Below, in pieces: positions 33,580 to 40,920 of a DNA stretch of 53,499 bases (position 1 is its first letter; each line of letters starts with the position of its first letter). The notes below the pieces were generated by a model. It searched no databases. It saw only the letters and a list, made by a program, of their open reading frames with translations, and was not told where the DNA came from. The translations under genes were made by a program, and so were the position numbers. This DNA comes from Candidatus Bathyarchaeota archaeon (GTDB taxonomy: Archaea > Thermoproteota > Bathyarchaeia > Bathyarchaeales > Bathycorpusculaceae), in NCBI GenBank assembly GCA_937873375.1, contig CALMWK010000164.1, positions 1 to 53,499 of the forward strand. The letters are read 5' to 3'.

Positions 33580-35022
33580 TTGGGACGTGGAGCTAACAGA
33601 AAAGAACCTGCGAGAAACCAAGAAACAGTTATCACTAATGGTAAATGGATTTGGGTGAATTTGCCTGCTCTTGAATATGAAGGCGTATGGTGGCTACCTG
33701 AAACACCCGACGAGAAAATATCAGGGAAGATTACCTACGACTACGGACAGAACCCCACGTTATCGCTAAACGGCATGTTTGGTGATAGCGAGGGCGAAGA
33801 ATTTTTTCCAATAATTTTGGGTGATTGTAAAGGAAAGAAGATTACCCTTGTTCGCTGTTTTACCTTAGGTACAAGCACTCTTAGTGTTAGAGGTATGGGA
33901 AGTTACCAATATAGTAATTTTGATGCTGGCTATCTTTGTGAAGGCGGGCACTTTCCTCGGAGAGAGGACATTAAATTTACACGTTTATCAGTGAAATATT
34001 CTCATCTCAGGGATTGGTTAGGTGGAAGGGTCTTTAACACCTCTAAAAATGAAGAAACCGAACAAGAGTATATTCTACGGGTTCCGAAAAATGTTCCAAA
34101 CGAATTTGTTGTTAATAACTATAGACTGACCATAAGAGGTGTAGTTACACGACAACATGACGGCTATAAGGACTCTTTCGGTAGAGATGCCTTGTTCATA
34201 GTTGAACCTTTTGAGCAAGAAAACTACGACAGCCTATTTCGCATGATTTACCATATGAAGAATTTCCTTTGGTTTGCTATTGGTGATGACATTTCAATTC
34301 TAAGCATAAAAGGTGAAGTATCAGGGGCACAGCCTTGGGAAAGGGTTAATATTCTTAGTGCCTACACGATGGGTGAAAAGCTTGCGGAGCAGCATCATGC
34401 ATATGCCGCTTATGGTTCACCAATTAAGTATAGTGAAATAGAAAAGCAGATGGTAAATATCTTTGGGAATTGGCTCAAAATTACTAACGAACTTGCGCCT
34501 GTCTATCAATTGTTTTTCGGGACCAAGGAACAAAAGCTTTACCCAGTTACTGAATTCCTTGGGCTATCGCAAGCGATAGAAGCTTACCACAGCCGAAGAT
34601 TTGACAATAGAATAGTCATTGACGAATTGTTTAATAGGAATATAGATGGGATTGACGCAATCGTAACTCGTTTTCCTCAACAGAATCAAACAGAGTTTAG
34701 GGGCAAAGTACAATACTGGAACAGAAAATCGCTTAGAAAAAGGACAAAAGAATTGTGTGCCCAGTTCCAAGCAATATTTAACGTATTCTTGGATGATGAA
34801 CAGGCATTTATCTCAAAGTTCGTTGACACAAGAAACTACTATACTCACTATGACCCTACTGCACAAAACCATGTCGATGATAAGGAACTGATGTTTTTAA
34901 CAGAAAAAGTTCGATTTATGGTGATAGCTCTTCTTCTTAAAGAGTTGGGACTTGATGATGGACAAGCAGACATAACTATGCGAATATATGCCAGCCGTGG
35001 GATAAGAGCAATTTACAGCTAA
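33580..35022 (+). CDS. apeA: ApeA-like HEPN anti-phage protein
   Basis: 480 residues from TTG 33580. The N-terminal half (about 20-200) reads like the ApeA N-terminal domain: YEGVWWLPETPDEKISGKI, LSLNGMFG, IILGDCKGKKITLVRC, and LCEGGHF before LRDWLGGRVF. The C-terminal helical part contains the HEPN RNase motif RNYYTH (R418-H423, Rx4H). ApeA proteins of bacteria act alone as abortive-infection ribonucleases against phage; here the target would be an archaeal virus or plasmid. The gene is AT-rich and sits in an accessory stretch with a remnant gene, a toxin-antitoxin pair and repeats. The start codon is uncertain, as no strong ribosome site is visible. Confidence 0.8.
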   Translation: MGRGANRKEPARNQETVITNGKWIWVNLPALEYEGVWWLPETPDEKISGKITYDYGQNPTLSLNGMFGDSEGEEFFPIILGDCKGKKITLVRCFTLGTSTLSVRGMGSYQYSNFDAGYLCEGGHFPRREDIKFTRLSVKYSHLRDWLGGRVFNTSKNEETEQEYILRVPKNVPNEFVVNNYRLTIRGVVTRQHDGYKDSFGRDALFIVEPFEQENYDSLFRMIYHMKNFLWFAIGDDISILSIKGEVSGAQPWERVNILSAYTMGEKLAEQHHAYAAYGSPIKYSEIEKQMVNIFGNWLKITNELAPVYQLFFGTKEQKLYPVTEFLGLSQAIEAYHSRRFDNRIVIDELFNRNIDGIDAIVTRFPQQNQTEFRGKVQYWNRKSLRKRTKELCAQFQAIFNVFLDDEQAFISKFVDTRNYYTHYDPTAQNHVDDKELMFLTEKVRFMVIALLLKELGLDDGQADITMRIYASRGIRAIYS

Positions 35023-35246
35023 TTTCTCAATCTCTTTGGCAAAAAGGGTTCGTCATTCTTTCCGATATGTCTGAGTATAACAAGTACTTAGAACAACATC
35101 TTTTCCCACGATAAGATGCCGCCTTCCCAGATTTTCTGTTTTCTGTATGGCACTTCTAAAAAAATAGCTCTGGAACAAATCTTGAAACTGCATAGCGCAC
35201 AATACAGAAGCGGGTTACAAAATGGAGAAAAAAAGCACTCCTTTGA

Positions 35247-35538
35247 CAGCTTCATTTTCTTTTACGGTTTAGTAGTGGGCTTATAGCTGGAACGATAGGT
35301 AATATTTGGGCTTCAGTATCATACGATTTAGCAAGAGCAGATACAAATTTTGATTTAGTGTCTGCCTTTTGGGTTGCCACAGGTTGTCTTGTTGCGGTCA
35401 TAATTGCTTTGGTCGTTATGAGCATTATCTTTTGGCGTAAGAGCACAAAAAGCGTAGAAATTAGCCCTTCCGACACCCCCCACCATCTGGAAATACTGGT
35501 TAGAAAAACTATGTTAAAAAATAGCACTGAAAATTGAA
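35247..35538 (+). pseudogene. remnant of a membrane protein gene
   Basis: The frame from a TGA at 35244 to the stop at 35538 has no start codon before well inside it, yet encodes a protein-like sequence. It has a Gly-rich helix (SGLIAGTIGNIW), a polar loop (SYDLARADTNFDLVSAFW), a strong TM helix (CLVAVIIALVVMSIIFW) and a basic end (RKSTKSVE). This looks like the C-terminal end of a polytopic transporter, perhaps of the major facilitator type, whose 5' part is lost. The minus-strand frame over the same bases is less protein-like. The rest of 35023-35762 holds no gene I can support. Confidence 0.4.
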
Positions 35539-35762
35539 GCTCTTTCCAGAACGCTTTAGAATTCCATTAGAAAAGCCCTACAAACAGTTTCAAAAACTCA
35601 TTTTTTTCTTTCTCGCAGAAGCCTATCTTAACCCGCTCATTTTCGTAATGGGAATCGATTCGAAAATGTTTCAGAACCTTTTTCAAAATTGCCCTGCATT
35701 CTGGTGGGTGAATCCCAATTTTGGTTTAGCTCAGAGGAGCTGACATATGTGCCTCTTTTCCG

Positions 35763-36242
35763 ATGGTCAGAAGTCTTTTAAACAGTCACCATATCAATAG
35801 AACAAGCAAAGAAGGATTTGCACAATTGGATATCAGAAAAGAGATTTCCGACAATTCCCACTTTATTATTTTGAGTATTTTAGAGGTTTTGTTCCTTTTC
35901 CTTGCAATGGGATTCACTGTTATGGGCACTCAGGGTTTTAAAATAGATTTTTCAGCAACAGTTAACCCAACAATAGTCAATGGAATTTTAACAGCTAATG
36001 CAGTGGTTTTTGGTTTCTTTACGTTTGAGGCGAGAGAAATTGAAAAAAACTCAATTAAACGATTTTTGCTAATTCTTGCGCCGTTAAGTTTGCTGATGTT
36101 TTCTGTGCATGGTTATTTTGTTGACGCGTTAACTCTCGACCAGCCAACTGTGTGGACAATGTTGTGGATTACAACGAGTTTCTTTTACATCATTCTTTAC
36201 CAAATTGCATTGTTAGTTTTTAAAGAATTCAGAGACTTATGA
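35763..36242 (+). CDS. four-TM membrane protein, hypothetical
   Basis: 159 residues from ATG 35763; TTG 35826 with AAGGA about 10 bases upstream would give a 138-residue protein starting at DIRKEIS and may be the true start. Four TM helices (about 33-54, 68-90, 98-118, 130-152 of the longer form). A conserved-looking acidic/basic loop FEAREIEKNSIKRF lies after helix 2. No family recognised. It stands between the ApeA-like gene and the toxin-antitoxin pair in the AT-rich accessory region. Confidence 0.6.
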   Translation: MVRSLLNSHHINRTSKEGFAQLDIRKEISDNSHFIILSILEVLFLFLAMGFTVMGTQGFKIDFSATVNPTIVNGILTANAVVFGFFTFEAREIEKNSIKRFLLILAPLSLLMFSVHGYFVDALTLDQPTVWTMLWITTSFFYIILYQIALLVFKEFRDL

Positions 36243-36411
36243 CCTTAACACATTTTTTCCATTTTACGTAATAGAACATTCATCCATCTTTTTTTAAGCA
36301 ACTGCCTACAATAGGCTAATTAGTGACCGCAAAATGAAATAGGAAGAATCGGAAAAGTCTTCCGATGTTATTTATAGAGGGTAGGTTAAAGCTGCATAGT
36401 TTTGTTTGAGT

Positions 36412-36500
36412 GTAAATTTGTATAGTTGTATATTTGTTGGTAAATTGGTGAATTTGTGAATTGCTAGATTTCGTGAGGGTTCTTATGGTGGGGTTGGTTT
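36412..36500 (+). repeat. AT-rich arm of dispersed repeat, copy left of toxin-antitoxin
   Basis: The block TTTGTGAATTGCTAGATTT, then CGTGAGGGTTCTTATGGTGG (about 36453-36491), recurs nearly unchanged at 37236-37274 in the same orientation, and in decayed inverted form at 10500-10590. The two direct copies enclose the DUF433/DUF5615 pair. Just upstream, 36369-36390 carries a TTTATAGAGGGTAGGTT fragment similar to the repeat core. Confidence 0.7.
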
Positions 36501-36530
36501 CTTTGTGGGTATGTTGCTTTTTGAGATAGT

Positions 36531-36562
36531 TATAATACACTGGTGCAGCATTAGTGCTACAC
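36531..36562 (+). promoter_or_regulatory. TATA box and imperfect palindrome before antitoxin
   Basis: TATAATAC at 36531-36538, then GTGCAGCA-ttag-TGCTACAC (36543-36562), an 8-base inverted repeat with one mismatch. The palindrome overlaps the predicted transcription start, as expected for autorepression by the toxin-antitoxin complex. Confidence 0.5.
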
Positions 36563-36591
36563 AGCGAATGCGATAAGCTTTGGTGGTTTGA

Positions 36592-36819
36592 GTGGAGAAA
36601 CTCTTGAGCAGGGTGGTTGTTGACCCTGAAATTCTCGTTGGGAAACCCGTCATAAAGGGGACTCGGATAGCGGTGTCTTTTATTATTGAACTGTTAGCCA
36701 ACGGCATGAGCGAAAAAGAGATTCTCGCAGAATATCCGCAGCTCAAAAAAGACGACATCAAAGCTGCACTGCTGTATGCTTCTAAGTGTCTAGAGCGCGA
36801 AGTCACAGTTCCACTTTAA
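36592..36819 (+). CDS. DUF433 antitoxin (VapB-like)
   Basis: 75 residues from GTG 36592; GGTGG lies about 7 bases before it. Typical DUF433 sequence: VVVDPEILVGKPVIKGTRI, then a helix-turn-helix region with MSEKEILAEYPQLKKDDIKAALLYA. DUF433 proteins bind DNA and neutralise a neighbouring PIN-like nuclease. The toxin gene starts 20 bases downstream, with a GGGGAG ribosome site in between. Likely autorepressed through the palindrome at 36543-36562. Confidence 0.9.
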   Translation: MEKLLSRVVVDPEILVGKPVIKGTRIAVSFIIELLANGMSEKEILAEYPQLKKDDIKAALLYASKCLEREVTVPL

Positions 36820-36839
36820 AGTGGGGAGCGTAAAAGCTC

Positions 36840-37196
36840 TTGGCGCAAATGCTGCTTGATGAAAACGTGCCTAAAAGCGTCAGGGAATGGCTAAACAAGA
36901 AAGGCTTCAGCACAATTGATGTCTCGGAAGTCAACCTTAAAGGTGCAAAAGATAAGGTCGTGGCAGAGTATGCCCAGCAAAACAACTTGACAGTTTTTAC
37001 TTTGGATACGGATTTTGCTCAAATTTACCATAACCTGTTGAAGGGTAAGTTTGGGGTTATTGTTGTTAGGGCTAAGCCTGCAACGCCAAAGAACATTATA
37101 GAAGTCTTAGATGTAGCGCACAGGAAAGTAGATTTGAGCAAAGTGCAGAATCGTCTGGTTATTGTTACGAAGAAGCGGATAAGGATAATCTCCTAA
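36840..37196 (+). CDS. DUF5615 PIN-like toxin nuclease
   Basis: 118 residues from TTG 36840, supported by GGGGAG (36822-36827); ATG 36849 is too far from it. PIN-like fold with the acidic residues in LLDENVP (first Asp/Glu), FTLDTDFAQI (the central DxD) and later acidic positions, matching the DUF5615 Mut7-C-like nucleases that pair with DUF433. It probably cleaves RNA when freed from the antitoxin. With its antitoxin it forms an addiction or defence module bounded by direct repeats, which points to cassette-like gain. Confidence 0.88.
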   Translation: MAQMLLDENVPKSVREWLNKKGFSTIDVSEVNLKGAKDKVVAEYAQQNNLTVFTLDTDFAQIYHNLLKGKFGVIVVRAKPATPKNIIEVLDVAHRKVDLSKVQNRLVIVTKKRIRIIS

Positions 37197-37204
37197 ATCT
37201 GCAG

Positions 37205-37700
37205 TCAGTTGTAAAATTGTAAATTTCTTTGTAAATTTGTGAATTGCTAAATTTCGTGAGGGTTCTTAAGGTGGGTGTGGTCTTTTGGGTTTTTCAGAGG
37301 AGGATACAGTATCAGGTGTTACTTTGGGGGGGTGGATGCAAAAGAGGTAGAGAGAAGTTTTTCTGGGCTGATTCGGCCATAGCCCACTGCACAGGAAAAT
37401 AATGTTTAGCCGTTTGCCGAAGACGGTTGTGGGTTTCAACGCTGAATGGTGGGTTCTGCCTGCGGGTTCTCTGCTCAGTAGATTCTATAAATAGAGGGGG
37501 GTAGGTCTCGCAGAGCAATAGGGCTTCTGTGGTTTCTGGCGCACTTCACAGGTTACGTATCTGCTTTTTACTATCTGCACAACCACACAGACCCCAAAAA
37601 CCAACCAAACAACAAAACACAACCAACAAAACAAACCCCAAGAAGTAGATGAAAACAAGCAACCACCCACCAACAACAACCAAACAAAAAACAAAACAAA
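37205..37700 (-). repeat. long dispersed repeat, copy B (inverse of 10126-10590)
   Basis: Reading the plus strand: AT-rich arm (37205-37290, direct repeat of 36412-36500), core (37361-37571, reverse complement of 10251-10460), then an A/C-rich arm (37572-37700), complement of the G/T-rich arm of copy A. Order and orientation match copy A fully, so this is one ~470-495 bp unit in inverted orientation, 26.6 kb away. The core keeps the same TATA-like palindrome (37484-37493), the CCGTTTGCCGAAGACGG block and the hairpin TGGGCT...AGCCCA (37363-37386). The unit ends 8 bases from the cobY stop codon. Confidence 0.75.
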
Positions 37701-37707
37701 AAGTTTC

Positions 37708-38331
37708 TCAGACTGCACGTTTGGAGGCTTTAGCGAACTCTTCCTGAGCTATCCGAAGCTCGTCCACGGTGTTTATGTTCAAAGCCACTTCAGCCTTGTC
37801 TAAGACGTAGATTTCCTGCTCCAGCTCATCCTCGTCAATTCGCCTGCCATCATTCACATTTATCCCAGCGTAAACCACCTGTTTGCCGTGCCAGTCAAAA
37901 GCGTAACCAGCACCTAAACCAAGACGTTCGCGGACTTCGAAGGGAACTGCAACTGCCAACGCAGCCTTCCCACAACCCACATAATTTTCTACGATGTCAT
38001 CGATTATCGCGCCCGTGATGAGGGGCAAGTCAGCCGCTATCGCCAAAACAGTCTCCAACCCCAACGCCCGAACCGCAAAGCCCATGTCAGAAACGTACTC
38101 TTTGCCTGGAGTTTTAATCACCCGAACAGGAAACCGCGCAAGATACTCAGCAGTTTTAGGCGTAAAATCACTAACCGCAACCACAACGCCGCTGATTTTC
38201 TTTGCGTCTTTCAACGCTGCCAAAACGTGCGCGATGACTGGTTTCCCACCCACCTGCAACAATGGTTTTTCTTCCGAAAGCTGCATCCGCGTGCCTTTGC
38301 CGCCAGCCATAACCAACGCAGTAACCTTCAT
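37708..38331 (-). CDS. cobY: GTP:adenosylcobinamide-phosphate guanylyltransferase CobY
   Basis: 207 residues from ATG 38331 (GTG 38334 is equally coupled). Nucleotidyltransferase fold with the signature VMAGGKGTRM at about 8-17, LQVGGKPVIAHVL, and the metal-binding AADLPLIT. Archaeal CobY transfers GMP to adenosylcobinamide phosphate, making AdoCbi-GDP for CobS; it replaces bacterial CobU. The C-terminal INTVDELRIAQEE is usual for the family. The start overlaps the stop of cobS, so the two are translated together. It is the last gene of the corrinoid operon. Confidence 0.92.
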   Translation of the reverse strand: MKVTALVMAGGKGTRMQLSEEKPLLQVGGKPVIAHVLAALKDAKKISGVVVAVSDFTPKTAEYLARFPVRVIKTPGKEYVSDMGFAVRALGLETVLAIAADLPLITGAIIDDIVENYVGCGKAALAVAVPFEVRERLGLGAGYAFDWHGKQVVYAGINVNDGRRIDEDELEQEIYVLDKAEVALNINTVDELRIAQEEFAKASKRAV

Positions 38332-39086
38332 CACAGCATCGCCAACAAAACAACCACAACAACCATGCGCACAATCTCGTTAGTCGCACCCAAAACATCG
38401 CCCGTAACTCCGCCAAAATGCCGATGAGCAATCGCAACCATCACGCCGCCAGCTAAAACCGCAACCATCACAGCCACCACGCCTACAAACCAACCAGCAA
38501 ACCACAACAACGGAACCGCCACACAAAGCGAAATCGCCAACGCCGCAACCAACCGCAAAGAACCACCTTTCCCATGCATTACATCCATGAAGGGCGAATT
38601 CATCCCCTTATGCACAGGCTTGCCAGCCCAGCAGCCCACAACCATGGACAACTTGGCACACAACTCAACCACCACTAAAACCTGAATAATCACGCCAACA
38701 CCCAAACCAGCAAACGCAAAAGCCGTAACAACATAAGTCATCAACCCCAACCCGATTGCGCCTGCACCAGTAAGTTGGTCGTGCATTATCTCAATTTTCC
38801 GCTCACGAGCCCCATGATACATCACAGCGTCGCCAAAATCCAACAACCCATCAGTATGATGCAAACCCGTCAACAACAACAAAACACCCAACGTCAAACC
38901 ACCCACAACCAAAGCAGGAAGGAAAAAAGAAACCACCCAACCAAAAACACCCGCCAACAAACCCAACAAAGCACCCACAAGAGGAAAAACAAACATCAAC
39001 CGCGCAGAATCAACTAAACAATCCATGTCCATGCGCACAGGCAAAACAGTTAGGAAAGCCAGCAGATTCTTAAGCGCTTTTAGCAT
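38331..39086 (-). CDS. cobS: adenosylcobinamide-GDP ribazoletransferase CobS
   Basis: 251-residue integral membrane protein from ATG 39086. About six TM helices. Family motifs: FLTVLPVRMD near the N-terminus, HHTDGLLDFGDAVMYHG (Asp-rich Mg site) at about 90-106, and MHDQLTGAGAIGL. It joins the activated lower ligand (alpha-ribazole or its phosphate) with AdoCbi-GDP to give cobalamin (phosphate). It begins 7 bases after the cobT stop and overlaps cobY, so it is tightly placed in the operon. Confidence 0.94.
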   Translation of the reverse strand: MLKALKNLLAFLTVLPVRMDMDCLVDSARLMFVFPLVGALLGLLAGVFGWVVSFFLPALVVGGLTLGVLLLLTGLHHTDGLLDFGDAVMYHGARERKIEIMHDQLTGAGAIGLGLMTYVVTAFAFAGLGVGVIIQVLVVVELCAKLSMVVGCWAGKPVHKGMNSPFMDVMHGKGGSLRLVAALAISLCVAVPLLWFAGWFVGVVAVMVAVLAGGVMVAIAHRHFGGVTGDVLGATNEIVRMVVVVVLLAML

Positions 39087-39093
39087 CCAAACA

Positions 39094-40194
39094 TCACTTC
39101 AAACCCATCAATGCAGCATAATTCCGCTCAATCTCAGCAAGCAAAGACTCCCTAGTTATCGCACCCTCAAACCGCGCCATCGCCGCAATCGACGAACCAC
39201 CAGCACCAACACCCTCTTTGACTATACCCTTCTCATAAGCTTTCAACCCATCAAACCGTGAACCACCAAAATCCAAATCCGCAGCCAAAACCGCCACATC
39301 AACAATCTGATCCACTATACCACAAATATCCGAAGACTTGTCGGCAGCAACCCATCTTGTGGTGCCAATCGCAACATTACACAAAACATCAGCATCCAAC
39401 CCAGCAACAACAGCCAAAACAGCAGTCATCTGCGTCCCACCCGCCATCAAAACAGGCACCTGCCCAGCAGCACCCAAAACCAACCCAGCAAACGCAGCCA
39501 TCATCGGATCACCCACACAACCAACAGCCCCAATCGGATCATCACCAAAACTGCCAAAACCACCACCAGCAGCAGCCAACCCAGACCTAACCGCTTCAAT
39601 CTTCAAATCATGAGGATTCAAAGGCATACTGCTACTAACTTTGCCCTCAGCCTTAACACCCATAGCAGACAAAACACCAAGCGCAGTCGTGGTTCCACCC
39701 GGAATGCTCTCACCAATAACCAAATAATCCGCAAGCTTAGCCAAATGCCGCCCAGCAACCTTCGCCCGCTCAACAACCTCAGCCACATCAACCACAGCTT
39801 TACCACTCCGAATATCCCCACCAGGACTACCACCCAACTCCAAAAACGGAACCTGAGGCTTCACCCGCAAACCACCACTCGCAACCAACACAGGAACATC
39901 CGCCAAACGCAAAGCAGACATAGAAATCAACGCAGGCGTCGGAATCCCATCAGGCGTAACAGGCACCCCATCAAAACACTTACACTTGCCCAACAAAAGC
40001 AACTCAGCATCCGCAGGCGGAGTATAATCAGTAATCTCAGGCATCTTACCAGCCGCAGATATTCCCGAAATCTTGCCTGTCTCCGACGTAGCTATAGTCA
40101 AAACGAAAAGGGGTTTTTTGCCGCTGATTTGTTCAAGGAAAGCTTCGCCTTTAGGCTGATTTCGAACAGTCAACACACCAGAAATTTTGGCCAT
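39094..40194 (-). CDS. cobT: archaeal CobT, base phosphoribosyltransferase
   Basis: 366 residues from ATG 40194. Archaeal CobT-type sequence: GGLRVKPQVPFLELGG, IGESIPGGTTTALGVLSAMG, and GDPMMAAFAGLVLGAAGQVPVLMAGGTQMTAV with Gly-rich substrate loops. It activates the lower-ligand base by phosphoribosyl transfer from nicotinate mononucleotide. The form is the archaeal one, not the bacterial CobT with catalytic Glu in its usual context, so the physiological base is open. It starts 2 bases after the Dph6-like stop. Confidence 0.9.
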   Translation of the reverse strand: MAKISGVLTVRNQPKGEAFLEQISGKKPLFVLTIATSETGKISGISAAGKMPEITDYTPPADAELLLLGKCKCFDGVPVTPDGIPTPALISMSALRLADVPVLVASGGLRVKPQVPFLELGGSPGGDIRSGKAVVDVAEVVERAKVAGRHLAKLADYLVIGESIPGGTTTALGVLSAMGVKAEGKVSSSMPLNPHDLKIEAVRSGLAAAGGGFGSFGDDPIGAVGCVGDPMMAAFAGLVLGAAGQVPVLMAGGTQMTAVLAVVAGLDADVLCNVAIGTTRWVAADKSSDICGIVDQIVDVAVLAADLDFGGSRFDGLKAYEKGIVKEGVGAGGSSIAAMARFEGAITRESLLAEIERNYAALMGLK

Positions 40195-40196
40195 AG

Positions 40197-40877
40197 TTAA
40201 GCACCTTTTGTTTTTGGGACAACTCCGAAACGAACAATTTCCAAACGCCCATAACCATTACTTGAAGACTTTTTTGTTTCCACAAGGCTTATGCGGTTTT
40301 TGAATAAAGGACCATCCGTTATGACTGTGTGATATTCGCCGCCTTCACCACACGGGTCCACATTGTCAAGTTTTAGAATATCATTAAGAAACTGCTGGTT
40401 CAGTTGCCGCCCGAGCCACTCTTCACCTACTACGGCATTTTTGGTTCTAACTACAGTAGCTTCAAAACCTGCGTCGATGAAGTCTTGGAAAATCTGTTTA
40501 GTATCACCCATCCACAAGGGACGTATAGGTTTTAAGCCGACTTCTTTGCAGACACGCTCCAACCAGCGTTCCTCATGCCCCGCAACCTCGTAAATGTCGC
40601 CAGTCACCAAACCTTCTGCACCTTGCATTTTAAACTGCAACAATGTTTCTTTGAATTGCTGCTCGTAAGCTTCAGGAGTGGTTACCCGCTTAAACATAGG
40701 GATACCTATGGCTTGCGCCTGCGCATCCAGCAGTTTTACGTTTAATGCGTGGAAGTTTGTGGTTGTTTCACTCTGCATGAAGGTTAAAAGGCTGCTTGCT
40801 TTGTAGCCTTCTTTGAGGGCTTTATAGAGTGCAAAGCAACTGTCTTTCCCTCCGCTCCATGAAGCAACAACTTTCAT
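40197..40877 (-). CDS. Dph6-like ATP-pyrophosphatase (ATP_bind_4 family)
   Basis: 226 residues from ATG 40877, whose MKVVASWSGGKDS start is usual for the family and has AAAGGAA upstream; ATG 40901 is an alternative. PP-loop SGGKDS at about 8-13; family motif CGEGGEYHTVITDGPLF at about 172-188. Dph6 amidates diphthine on elongation factor 2 with ammonium and ATP. Its placement between btuD and cobT suggests instead, or also, an amidation or ATP-dependent step in corrinoid salvage. That is a context argument only; the sequence itself fits Dph6. Confidence 0.82.
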   Translation of the reverse strand: MKVVASWSGGKDSCFALYKALKEGYKASSLLTFMQSETTTNFHALNVKLLDAQAQAIGIPMFKRVTTPEAYEQQFKETLLQFKMQGAEGLVTGDIYEVAGHEERWLERVCKEVGLKPIRPLWMGDTKQIFQDFIDAGFEATVVRTKNAVVGEEWLGRQLNQQFLNDILKLDNVDPCGEGGEYHTVITDGPLFKNRISLVETKKSSSNGYGRLEIVRFGVVPKTKGA

Positions 40878-40920
40878 GTTCACAGTTTCCTTTGTCGTCA
40901 TGTTTTTTCACTTTTGTTTT

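Noticed and set aside
35534-35743. 69-residue plus-strand ORF
   Set aside because: Phe- and Lys-rich, no ribosome site, no sequence feature to support it.
37485-37718. 77-residue minus-strand ORF inside repeat copy B
   Set aside because: Leu/Phe/Val/Trp-rich translation of low-complexity G/T-rich sequence; it overlaps the cobY stop and is not shared with copy A.
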